A DNA stretch of 64,000 bases from Sphaerolaimus hirsutus (taxonomy: Eukaryota > Nematoda > Chromadorea > Monhysterida > Sphaerolaimidae): NCBI GenBank assembly GCA_964036195.1, contig OZ038460.1, positions 9,489,504 to 9,553,503 of the forward strand, written 5' to 3'. The notes under the pieces were generated by a model. That model saw nothing but the letters and a program-made list of their open reading frames with translations. It did no database searches and was not told the origin of the DNA. Shown here piece after piece: positions 33,458 to 44,600 of the stretch (positions are counted from its first letter, which is position 1; each line of letters opens with the position of its first letter). The position numbers and the translations under genes were made by a program.

Positions 33458-34578
33458 TCTCGCTAGTAGCTAAGACCAACCTATTTTCAGGAAATGTACC
33501 AATTAATCGTAATTGCGTATGCAGTGATTTTAATACATAACTATGTAATGGTTCAGTAGAAATCACACTTTCAACGACACAGACTTCTGGGTTGTATCGA
33601 GGTTGCCCAATCTTGCGGAAAGGATTTGCAGCTAAATTTTCCCGAATAAACACTCTATCTCCAACTTTAAACTTTGCAGGATAATAACTTTTTGGTAGAT
33701 TAACTAAATCTCTCTCTGTCTTTGCCCGCGCGAAAATCTCTTCAACAGCAAGATAGTTGCCCTTGTTAACCTATAAAAAAACACAGTAATGAAATAGAAA
33801 TTTTTTATTGTACACAACTTTTTGATTAAAAAATACTTACTTGCGATGGTGAAATGTTGCCTAATGGGGTGCGTTTCTCATTATTGTATGATGACACCAC
33901 CGAATAAATTGCGTCATTGAGTAACAGGTCTGGACGTGTTTGCAGTAGCATTGAAACACGCTGACGAATTATCCTTATCATCTTCTCAGCCTAAAAAGCA
34001 CGGAGAGATTTTTTAAAGATAAGAAACGTGACTTATGAGATGTGCAAACAACTTACCTGTACTGTTTTATGCATTGCATAAACACTGGTGTACTTATGTG
34101 AATATCCCATTTCTGTCACTCCAGTGTGAAAATCCTTCAAAAATTCACTGCCGTTGTCCGTTAAAACATCATAAACAGGGGTTTTATAAAATTTAATCAC
34201 ATGTTTAAACGCATTAAGAACATTACTAGATGATAATATGTTTATTGGGGCTACAGTAGTAAATCCAGTTAAACATTCTACACAAATCAACATAAATTTA
34301 TTAGTACTTTTTTTAGCAAAACCGGTTAAGTACATAATATCACATGCCACCATTCCAACAAACGGAATAATATGTCGACTTGCAATTCCACGCTTAACAG
34401 GGTGTTCTGGAATCACTTTGTTCATGAGGTAGCCTTTCTGAGTGTCAAGCCATTTCTGAACCTCTGGTAATGTTACATGATATCCTTCTGCATTTGCTTC
34501 TTTCCATAGTTTTTTAGCACTACCAAATGCACCAGCAACACCAGGTGTTGTCCAAATATTTTTAAGCACTTCATCCAT
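33450..34578 (-). CDS. Polinton integrase, retroviral-type DD35E (3 exons)
   Basis: Exons 34057-34578, 33841-33990 and 33450-33770 total 993 nt (330 aa), all phase 0. The N-terminal helical domain (FGSAKKLWKEANAEG, EVQKWLDTQ) matches the pre-catalytic region of Polinton integrases. Catalytic residues are D80 (MVACDIMYL), D141 (LTDNGSEF) and E176 (AEKMIR, after the first splice), giving exactly 35 residues between the last two. The C-terminal SH3-like barrel begins near KFKVGDRVFIRE, and I see no chromodomain. The enzyme inserts the element and generates the 6-bp duplication seen here. It lies about 110 bp inside the right terminal repeat and heads the minus-strand gene cluster. It appears intact. 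Confidence 0.93.
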
Positions 34579-34688
34579 TTTATTGAATTTTCCTTGTACT
34601 TGAGATAGAGCAAAACATTTAAGTGAATCATTAAACTAACAAATATACAAAGTATATAAAGTATATGAAATAACATGGAGCGATAGAT
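34579..34688 (-). promoter_or_regulatory. Probable promoter/leader region of the virion gene cluster
   Basis: These 110 bp lie between the right terminal repeat and the integrase start, in the only non-coding space upstream of the seven-gene minus-strand cluster. On the minus strand they contain TATACTTTATATACTTTGTATA-like AT-rich sequence (34,644-34,667) that could serve as a TATA element. Confidence 0.4.
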
Positions 34689-34955
34689 AGTAAGTATACA
34701 TACATGGATAATATTTCCAACTCTATAGCACGTTTTTCTGTTTATCAAAAATTTTGGCGTAAAATCGCATTTTTATGTAAATATTTTTCTGTATGCACGA
34801 AGCCAGCCGGAGGTACGACGGCTGAAAAAGCGAAGTGCATACAGAAAAATATTTACATAAAAATGCGATTTTACGCCAAAATTTTTGATAAACAGAAAAA
34901 CGTGCTATAGAGTTGGAAATATTATCCATGTATGTATACTTACTCTTACTACTAC
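34689..34955 (-). repeat. Right terminal inverted repeat, itself a hairpin
   Basis: This is the inverse of 3,446-3,711. The outer end read inward is GTAGTAGTAAGAGTAAGTAT; the left end has one GT fewer at the AGT repeat. Arms pair around the same loop, present here in the opposite orientation. Only a few differences separate the two termini (for example GAGTTGG versus GAGTCGG near the inner arm). Confidence 0.9.
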
Positions 34956-34961
34956 TGGTTA
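34956..34961. repeat. Right 6-bp target-site duplication (TGGTTA)
   Basis: Exact copy of 3,440-3,445, immediately outside the right terminal repeat. Confidence 0.9.
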
Positions 34962-35066
34962 AAACGTGAATAATGTGAATTTGTATGTGAAATTGCGCGC
35001 TTGTGCACAAAACAATCGCAAAATACCTAGTGTATGAAAAATACTGAAACTTTTACATACTGAAAA

Positions 35067-35670
35067 TCAAAATATATATGTTTGTGAATGAATTGCGTGC
35101 AAAGTATGCCCAATGTAAAAGATAGGAGGCACAATCACAAGCCTCATTTTGCCCGATTCATGTGTGTTTTTGCACACAATGCAGTCACTATTTATTAGCA
35201 CAAATGTCCTTTACAGAAACGAACTTCATTGTCTGTGTGTCTCATTTGTGTGTTTTTTTTACAGTATGAAGTTACTTTTTATTTCCACAGAAATGTACTT
35301 AAAATGGGAGACAGACATTATGTGAACTTGGCATTGTTCCAAAATAAGTTTTACATACGCTCATTTGTATCAAAATATATATTGTGAATGAATTGCGTGC
35401 AAAGTTTGCCCAATGTAAAAGATAGGAGGCACAATCACACGCCTCATTTTGCCCGATTCGTGTGTGTTTTTGCACACAATGCAGTCACTATTTATTAGCA
35501 CAAATGTCCTTTACAGACACGAACTTCATTGTGTGTGTGTCTCATTTGTGTGTTTTTTACACAGTATGAAGTTACTTTTTATTTCCACAGAAACATACTT
35601 AAAATGGGAGACAGACATTATGTGAAGTTGGCATTGTTCCAAAATAAGTTTTACATACGCTCGTTTGTAT
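35067..35670. repeat. Tandem duplication of about 300 bp, right host flank
   Basis: Two direct copies, from about 35,067 and about 35,368, differ at only a handful of sites. Shared landmarks are GTGAATGAATTGCGTGC, AAAGATAGGAGGCACAATCA, TTTACAGA(A/C)ACGAACTTC and GGAGACAGACATTATGTGAA. No coding signal is visible. Confidence 0.9.
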
Positions 35671-36189
35671 ACCGACGTTGACAATATATGCTGTCTGATT
35701 GAAATGCCCAGAGCTGCGAAACTGTTAAATATAACAACAATAGAAAGTGAAGTAAAATATGATATTTTGAAATATAATTGTATTTAATATTATTGTAATT
35801 AAAATATATTTTTACAGTCAGTTACAGTTCAAAAATGTGCCTACACACACTAGTTTTCTACCGAAACTTCACAAAAATTAGAAAACCTTTACATAAGCTT
35901 TGAACACGTTTGTATTTATTGGAACGAGTCATTTTTAATCTCCATCAACAGTAATTGACTGACATCCCATTAGATGCGCACAAAGTTGATTGATGAGTTT
36001 TCCAATGTTTTTTGAAATTTCGGTAGAAAGCTAATGTGTGTAGGGCACGGTCAATGTCGACTTTTTTGTTCGTTACTAAACTCGATGAGTAGAAATACGG
36101 AGAAATTGAGTTAAAGCTGGAAAATCGATTCCACCCATTGTCCATAAATTTACTTGACTCCGCTTGTCCTGTTGCTCACGTGTCACATG

Positions 36190-37017
36190 TAGTGATGGAA
36201 AAGGCACCGGGAAAAATGGCACCGCACCGCACCGGCACCGGTGCCATTTTGAAAACATTAGCACCGGCACCTTGGGGCACCGGCTGGCTGCCGGTGCTAG
36301 CACCAAAAGGTACCGCACCGGGCTGGATGTTCCTGGAAATATTTATCGGGTATTTTCTTAGAGGCGGCACATTCTGAACTGCATATTTCCATGAATTCTC
36401 TACCGATTTTGATGGTTGAGCATTTTAAATGATCAGAATGATGTGCGATCACTTTTTGATGCAATTCAAATGATTAAAAATAACAGCTCAAATATTAATA
36501 TACCCCAATACACATAGTCACTTTTGTCTACTAACTGGGATGGATGCTGCTGTATTTTGTCATAAACTGTCAACAAATGATGAAACAAATGTAATATTAT
36601 GATAAGTGATGGAAAAGGATGGCGCCTAGCGCTAGCGCTAAAGCAAAAAGAGCCATGGCGCTTCTGGCGCTTGGCACTATTTTGCTGTGGCGCCATTGGT
36701 GCTTGGCGCTGGGGTTCAGAAAAGCACCATGGCGCTTTTGGCGCTTGGTGCCAAACTTCTGGCACTTTTCAATAACTATTTATGATTATGAAAAACAGCC
36801 AATTTTTGGTCCCTCTTCAGAAGGGTATGGCAGATTTCAAAATGTTTTTTTTCTTTCTAAAATAGACTAAAAACATTTGGGCTCTATATGAAAAAGCACA
36901 TGCTGTGTACGAAATTTTACACCCTATGAAGACTTGGCCTGTGCCTTTCCCGGTGCCTTTTACACCCTTCGGTGCCCAGCACCGGGGCACTGGTGCCCCG
37001 GTGCCTTTCCATCACTT
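36190..37017. mobile_element. hAT-like MITE, GGCACC-rich
   Basis: The left end is TAGTGATGGAAAAGGCACCG and the right end is the inverse GGTGCCTTTCCATCACTT. It is flanked by an 8-bp duplication, GTCACATG, at 36,182-36,189 and 37,018-37,025. Inside, a second AAGTGATGGAAAAGGATGGCG-type start (about 36,604) suggests a nested relative. A related element lies at 55,855-56,163. Confidence 0.8.
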
Positions 37018-37025
37018 GTCACATG

Positions 37026-39140
37026 TTGACACAGTTGGGTGACAATGTGCCTACACACACTAGTTTTCAACTAAAATGCATTAGAGCTTACGGGAAGAGT
37101 TGTTTTTAATAGCAGTTTATAAAAAAGTACATTTTTTACCCATCTGGACACCCCCTGAAAACATACTGAAAAATGAAAATATTGCACGGCAAGAAAAAGC
37201 TGGATAAACACAGGATATTTGATAAAATTATTCAAACAGCGAAAATATCTGCCAATGATGGCTACTTATTGTCCTGGTGGAAAATATGTACGGGATAAAT
37301 TAATATGTACCTATTTTTAGTTTGCGAGTGCAATAGACTATGCATGACAGCGAGAGTCAGCCCGAGGCATGACATTCCAAGAATGCGGTGTGTATTGGAA
37401 AACCAACAAAACAAATGGATATTTATTTTATTGCAATTTTATTGCATTGTCACTTGGCTTTTGCTCGAGTACGCAAGTATTTACATGAACATATTTATTA
37501 TTTATATTCCAGTGCCGTAATACTGAGCAAGCGCGGTTATTTATGCCTTACGTTATTGCGTAGTTACCTATGGCAGCGTGCCAACGATAACTCATGGACA
37601 TGGTTGGTTTTAGTAAAATTCTTTTTACTAAAATTGTATTTTATTTTTATTAAAATTGTATTTTATTTTTATTTTATTCATGTTTCAGTTTATTTTATTT
37701 TATTTTATTCTGAAATGTCATTAATAAAATAAAATGAAACCATTTTACAAAAATTTTACAAATATTTTACAAAATTTTTACAAAAAGTCGGAAATCTTGG
37801 ATGCAAGGACATAAAACAATGTGCATGCTGGAAGCATGCAGATGAATACAAAAAAAGTTTATGTAAACTTTTGACACGAGTTGTGAGGTAGGCATTTTGT
37901 ATTTTGACCCTCTGGAGGTCCTGGATATATGCATCTAATTGCTCCTCCCAAGGGAAGATACCTACAATTTGGTTGTTGTTTTTTGGGTGGGGGGAGGGTT
38001 TGCGTGGTTCTTTTTTTTGGCTTTTTCACGGTATGGAACGAAGAAAATCACATAAATCAGTGATCTTTAAGGTGAAAATATTTTTAAAAATGTGAAAATT
38101 TGCAATTTTGAGCAACGATATGTTTCAATCACAACAATGAAATATACAACAAGGCACTAGTTCTGCAAATTGGCAGCTCGGAACTTAAGCAACATGATAG
38201 AAAACTTTCTATAGAATTAACCAGACACTTGAGTTTTTGTAAAATTTTACAAAAATTGTAGGAAAATTCGAATTATTGTACAATTTTACTAAAATTTTAC
38301 AAAAATTCGAATTTTAGTAAAATTGTATTTTTATTTTATTAATTTTCCATTTTATTTTATTTTATTCTCTAATTTTCCATTTTATTTTTATTTTATTTTT
38401 ATTTTTTTTCTGAGATTTTGCCAACCCTGCTCATGGACACACAGACCAGAGTATTTATTTATGTTATTTCACATGTAAAAGCATCACATCGGTGGACGAC
38501 ATGATACCACTATTCAAACTTTTGTATCAAAAGGAAGGACAGAAACAACCATAATATGATACCTCGCGAGCGAGTTCCAGTTTAATAAAGAAGAAGCAGC
38601 CATTTAAATGTTCATACAAGTAATTTAGAAAAAGAAGAAATGAGGGAAACGTACAATACATCACAAAAATTACTTATTTATTGGTGTGAATTTATGATTG
38701 ATTGCTTTTTGAAAATAATTCAACTCGTAGTGTAATGTGGATTTGATGACTGCCGGTCTGAATCACAGTTGGAAGAATATTTACCATCTGAATCACGATG
38801 TGAATCATGCGAAAAACATTTGAAAAAAGAGAAAAATGCGGACTGTAATAAGGTCTTTTGATGACATACATATATGTAATCACACGATACGTATTGTTCG
38901 TGTATGTATTCAAATGTGCATTTATTTATGTGTTTTCTTTATATTATTGTGCAGGTTGAAAAGGAATACGCTCAGAAAATGATCAAGCGAACAATGCTGA
39001 TGCTGGCCAATAGCGTATAGAGGAATACGGGAAAGCAACAAGAAAGTATAGGGATGGGATGGCGCCATGCAACAATTTTTCTCTGGGGCACATTTTTAAT
39101 CATCTAACGAATATATTGAAAATAGCGCTGCGGTGCTTCA
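37026..39140. other. Non-coding host DNA, AT-rich blocks
   Basis: No exon is recognised. Positions 37,600-37,790 and 38,220-38,420 share inverted runs of TTTTACTAAAATTGTATTTTA and ACAAAAATTTTACAAA, two copies of an AT-rich hairpin repeat. The remaining sequence shows no clear pattern. Confidence 0.4.
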
Positions 39141-39302
39141 GGGGGCACTCCCAGACCCTGTAAAATGTCAAATGCCATGCAAAGTGCCAAAAGATATGTA
39201 AAATGCCCTGTAAAATGGAAAAGATTCGTTTGCCATTTTACATGGAATTTTGCATGACTTTCAGCACTTTACATGATATTTTACAGAGTCTAGCAGTGAC
39301 AC
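39141..39302. repeat. Introner-like MITE family A copy
   Basis: CCCAGACCCTGTAAAATGTC at the left and TTTTACAGAGTCTAGCAGTG at the right are inverted ends. The GT end is kept on the minus strand, but the other end reads CCCTG, not CAG, so this copy could not act as an intron unaided. Confidence 0.7.
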
Positions 39303-39811
39303 GAATGCACCACGCCACGTATCCTGGCGCTTTCCCAACCCTACCGTGCGCAACTACTTTATGTGCACATTTTACTCGCGCCGCGGTAACTAGCAGCCGA
39401 GCATGAGCCTTCAGTCGCACCAAACAGCTGAAGCATGCTCAAATTTCCATGCACTCGGTAATAATACTAAAGAGCGCCCACACCAGCTAGAAACCGCATA
39501 TTTATATAAACGCGCGCTCACTCCGAACGATTAACAAGAGGCCTTTCAATATGGCTATAAAACGGTCAATTCAAATGGCATAATAAAATTTTAGGATTGC
39601 TTGATGGCTGTTGCGACTGAGTCATGGGCTTAGGTGAAATAAGGGGTAGTAAATTTTGCTTGTGGTGGTGCTATAGGCGACACGCATTTATATTTAGATA
39701 CGAAAACGCTTAGCCAAATTTGTTGATTTGTATTTTGAATCGATTGTGATTTCATGAAAGTGGTGTCAATTTTTTAACGAACACAGTTAACGCTGTAAAA
39801 AATATGTAGGA

Positions 39812-40008
39812 GTATACTCGGCGGACATCAAACTTAGTATGGAAACCTACCAAAACCGATCTGAATAATGAACCAAAAATTATAGTTTTTTTGTCATAAT
39901 ATTTCGTTCCTACAATGGAATAATTAATTACGAAATTTATCACAAGATTTTTATCATTAAATTATGGTAGGATTCTGCGCATACTTTGCGGTCCGCTGAG
40001 TATACGTT
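39812..40008. repeat. MITE, TATACTCGGCGGAC family
   Basis: Ends GTATACTCGGCGGACATC and GCGGTCCGCTGAGTATAC are inverse. The interior word ATTTATCACAAGATTT-ATTATGGTAGGATTC is shared with the copy at 58,468-58,665. A solitary GCAGTCCGCCGAGTATAAC end occurs at about 50,137. Confidence 0.75.
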
Positions 40009-40273
40009 CAGTCGCTTTTTGGCAGAGAGGGTATACATTTCTACCATTTTATTTCATTTTTTTCAACTAATTGGCGCACCGCACACTCAAAATTGGCAAG
40101 GGCGGTTCGAACATTTTTTTGCAAGGTCGGAACTCAAAGTCGGAGTTAAAAAGAGGGGTGGAATTCAAAATCGTCCGACCCGACCCAAATTTCAGTAGGT
40201 TTTCAGTCTTGTCGTAAATAAAATCGCCCGAACCCAATTTTAGAATTCTGCCCAGGCGCAGATAAAAAACGTA

Positions 40274-40420
40274 CCAGGGCATACCCAAACCCTGTAAAAT
40301 GTCAAGTCATGTAAACTGCCTTGTAAAACGGCAAGCTGCCATTTTCCAGGGCATTTTACATGGTTTTGACAATTAGCATGACATTTTACATTTTACCAGG
40401 GTCCTGGAAGTGGGACCTGA
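40274..40420. repeat. Introner-like MITE family A copy
   Basis: Left end CATACCCAAACCCTGTAAAA; right end TTTTACCAGGGTCCTGGAAG. It lies in host non-coding DNA upstream of the first recognised trio exon. The stretches 40,010-40,270 and 40,425-41,600 show no recognised exon. Confidence 0.65.
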
Positions 40421-41618
40421 GCAGCTTTCATACGTTTCAGCAGCCAGCATCAACGTCAAATAACTTATGTATAACGCATTGTCTAGCTGATAAAAAGGAA
40501 CACAAAATCAGCATAGCCGCGCAGAACAGGAAGTGCCCCATTGGCTTCGTATTAATAATGGGCGCGCGCTGACAACAAAACGTACATGCCCATTGTATTC
40601 TGCTGAAAAGCTTGGTTCTATAATTGTCCATGCAAAAGTAAGTCCATACTTGGACAGGGAACCTACAAGGTCGTCAAAAACGTAATCGGAAATGGCGACA
40701 GGACACGAGGGCGATTTCGTTACGTAAATATATATGAAACGTAGCCTTGATTTTCAGGGTCGGCTTGTCGGACGTTTCAAGATGGTATCTCTACGTAGCA
40801 CAGAATTTTTCGTCGGTTCAGCGTAAATATATCAATTTTACTTGTTCAAGGAGAATAGCGCCGAAAAAAGCCAAAATTTGCTTCGAATTATTGCTTTGCA
40901 CCCTGTGCTGCTCGATTTATTACTGGCACAACGCCAGGAAAGCGTCCGCGGTGAAGAAATGATTTGGATACAAAGACAGTATGATTCATTTCTCAACGAA
41001 GCACCACTGAATCATTCTTCGTGTATCCAAAACTATCATTTTCTATAAAATACGAAAATTCCGTCCGAGCGTGGTGATTTTTGCAACCAGAAACGCGAAA
41101 AACGGTGCTAAAAATGACGTAAATTGCAAGATAGCCGCATTTCAGTTGCGGAAATGTCGCTTCAACACCCGAGTAGTGTGTCTGCTATGGCAGGTTAGCG
41201 GGTTGATTGAATCTGTTGCTCTTTGGAAAAGAGCCAAAATTTCTTGCAGCTAACCCTTCTCAACCAATGCCATGGGAGTTTTGTGGGGCGGAAATTGAGA
41301 GCGGGGGGTTTCCCCAAACGCTGCAGCTATCTATACAAGACGCCGCTGAGTCATGTATCTATCCCGAAGCACGATTTTTGACTACTATTCAAGCTTTTGA
41401 TACCCTTTTGCTCATTTTCACTATGAAAATCGCAAGTTCATGTTCTTGTTGACTATTTTTCGCGATATTTTCTCCCCTTTCTGCATTATACACCTTGAAA
41501 CACCTATATATTGATACCCTGCGAACCCACCCCCCTTTACCGCCCAACCCCCAGAAAATTTTCCAGTTATCTATCTGAACCCTCTTGAAGTTGAGTTGAA
41601 ACCTACAACACCCCTGCA

Positions 41619-44600
41619 ATGCCATACCCATCATTCTCAGGCAGTGGTCGGACGCTGGCCACCGGTACATCAGTAACACCTCAGCGGGGATGTGCCGTTG
41701 GAGGTGCCCATCAGACTGGCACCGAGCCAACTTCCAGCGCCAGTAACGGCGTCAAGGCCGCTGACATTGAACATCTCCTCAGGGCAAGGATTGCTATGTT
41801 ACCCGGTGGTAGGGACCCTCATGGAAGGCCCATTATTGTTTTCCCATCCAGAGACAATGCAGAAAGAACTAGCACGGATGAAATTCACATGGTGCTCATG
41901 TATTTGCACACGCTGCCCAGGTGGGTGGGGGTTACTTTTGTGTGCGTTTTTATTTAGTGCCAATCGAATCATACAAACTGCCCGTAAAAATTCAATATTC
42001 CGCATAGGGTGACGCTTGGTAAGTCTCTGTTTCCGAATATCAGTGCTTTTCATTTTTGAATTTGTGAATTTTTCGATCTCCCACGTTTCCTTCACGCTTT
42101 ATTATCCAATATTCTCTTGACTCATACGTGATAAAATTGAGAAAAAAATGTGCAGCGACGAGTCGCGCGACCGTGGTTTCGTCGTGGTTGTGGACATGCG
42201 GCGTGGCATGAGCCCGAATGCTGTGAAACCGATTTTGAAAACGCTTCAGGTAAATGTGCAATGGTTGTACTCGCCTAGCTAACACGAGGTTCTTTGTTGC
42301 TGTAGTTTTGAAACTTTTCACAATTTGTTGGCGTTATCTGTAACAGAGGATATTTGTATTTCGCAACCCAACATCGCCATTTCGCAGGAGCATTTCCCGG
42401 CGCCAATTCACTGCGTTTACCTAATCAAACCTGACCGCTTCTGGGACAAGCAGCGGGCGCAGATGACCGCCACCAAGTGCAGATTCGACGTGCAGCTCGT
42501 GTCCGTCGAGGCGTTGCACAGGCATTTGGATCGCGCGCAGTTGCCGGCTGAGATCGATGGCACTTTGCCATATGACCACGATGAGTGGCTCGAGTTGAGA
42601 GTGGTGGGTCTGGCGACTAGTACTTTTTTACGTTGAATTTTCTTGGGGTTACCGTACGTGGTTAACCAATACAATACCCATGATGGGTATTCACTTTGTT
42701 CCGTTACTGGGATTCGACAGATTTTCCCTTTTCAACATTTTCTGCCATAGATCCAGTAGAAAAAGCATTGGTTTTTCATTTGTTCTACGCTCTAATGCTC
42801 TATAGAATTTTCAGTATCGAGATGAAAAAGCGCTCGATAAAACTGGCATCAATACGCGATGTCCCAGTCCCTGTAAAATGTAAAATGTCATGCAAAGTGT
42901 CAAAAGTCATGTAAAATGCCCGGTAAAATGGCAAACGTACGTTTTCCATTTTACCGGGCATTTTACATGACTTTTGACACTTGACATTTGCGTGACATTT
43001 GACATTTTACAGGGCATTTTACAGTGTCTGGGACTGCCCCCATAACTCTGTCCGCCATCTATCCATCAACCCTCAACCCCCCCCCCCCCCACAGTCCCTA
43101 GAATCAGTGATCTGGCGGTGCGTGGACGTGCTGCGTCTGTGGGACTCTCTGCGCGCCGAGTTGTTGTCGTCGCGCGAGCCCATCGACGTGGACACGGCCA
43201 GGCAGGCGCTCGACCAGCACGCCGCCCTCAGGCAGAGGATACAGTCGGCGCCGGTGGAGCAGATCGAGGCTGATGCACAGGGGGTTAGTTGGGTTTTTTT
43301 GACTGTTTGAAGTGAAATGGCAAATGAATTGAGAAGGAAATTGGCAAAAGCGTAGGGAAATTACTTTTTATATTAATATTTTTACTTTGCTTGTGCCAAT
43401 TCACTTGCCATTGCACTTCGCCTTTGCACTTTCACTTCTCATTTTGCGGAACTGGCACCAGATCCACCAATCTGATTTGTTGTGATTTTAGATTATTGTG
43501 TAATTAGAATGTCCGCAATCAATATCACAATCCTGTGTAGTGTAGAGCCTATTGTATGTGCTTGCCGTTCAAAATAATTCCGCAACATCTTAAGCAGCTT
43601 TGCTCATGCGTTTATGTCGTACTTAGCCCGCGTCAGCTTATTTGAGCTTGACCGTTCAATATTGCTTTTTCGACTTTGCAACTTTTTGATTCGAGCTACC
43701 CCGCCGCACACAAAACAGGCCATTTTGATTGACCTGCTTTGAATGATAAAAAGCGAGTTGTTATCTAGGTATCTAGGTTATTCGAACTGCAAGTGAATTC
43801 TGCAGCTGCGAAAAATTGCCGTCACAACTCAAATGCAAGTTTTTATGGACTTCAAAGTGAGCCGCCGATTTCTTTGTCACTTTGAAAAGTGACTGCGTCT
43901 TTTTTATGACGTGACAAGTGTAATGATGATTCGCTCCAACGGTAGCGAGCACGTCTATATGATTTTCTCGCGTGTGAACCGTGAATTGCACATACAACGT
44001 GCATTTACGCATCTGTGAAGGGGCGTGACTCATTTTTCCGCCATCCGCACTCGAGATCGGAATTTATACTATGCGCGATCTATCCAGATTTACTGGACAT
44101 TTTTCCGTGGGGACTGTAGTTTTGTCAACGTATTTAGTTTGCATTTGAGTCACGCCATGAGGTGCAAATCATTCGGGTGAGCGCATATGCAATTTGATGC
44201 ACTTTTGTCGAATCGAATCATAACACAAAAGCATTACAATGTAGCGCAACAGTGCCTGTTTTATGCATTCCCTCAGGCCACAGAGCTCTGCTACACTTTC
44301 TAAACATGTGTTATATGTCTTCTTCAGAAGACCACAACAACACATCTGGGGGCACTACCAGACCTTGTAAAATGTCAAATGTCATGCAAAGTGTCAAAAG
44401 TCATGTAAAATGCCCTATAAAATGGCAAACTGTTTGCCATTTTATAGGGCATTTTACATGACTTTTGACACTTTGCATGACATTTGACATTTTACAGGGT
44501 CTGGGAGTGGCACCCGCTCGCCGCCGCCTCGGCTCTCGACCACGGGCCGCAGTGGTCACGCATTGACTTCCAACTTCCAAACAGTCACGCATAAAGCGCA

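Larger units (their letters stand above)
3446..34955. mobile_element. Polinton/Maverick element, 31.5 kb, complete ends
   Basis: The element is defined by inverted terminal repeats (3,446-3,711 and 34,689-34,955), a 6-bp target duplication and Polinton marker genes. These are a retroviral-type integrase next to one end, a protein-primed family B DNA polymerase, a packaging ATPase, an adenain-like protease and major and minor capsid proteins. At 31.5 kb it exceeds the usual 15-20 kb. The surplus is left-half genes for two membrane glycoprotein-like proteins, a large Cys/His-rich protein and a charged protein, plus MITE insertions. The polymerase gene is broken (see its entry), so this copy is probably not autonomous for replication, although integration and particle genes look open. 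Insertion was into non-coding DNA about 6.6 kb upstream of the first recognised trio exon. Confidence 0.95.

Noticed and set aside
3446..34955. Reading the palindromes at 3.45 kb and 34.7 kb as two independent MITEs
   Set aside because: Their asymmetric loops are inverted relative to each other, the extra outer bases occur only on the outward side, and the flanking hexamer is shared between the two sites and not duplicated around each one.
3440..34961. Possibility of two Polintons nested in each other
   Set aside because: There is only one integrase, ATPase, protease and capsid set and one pair of termini. The truncated polymerase is explained by a local deletion.
36138..36377. Overlapping ORFs on both strands at 36.1-36.4 kb and 55.8-56.2 kb
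   Set aside because: They lie in GGTGCC-rich hAT-like elements and mirror each other because the elements are palindromic.
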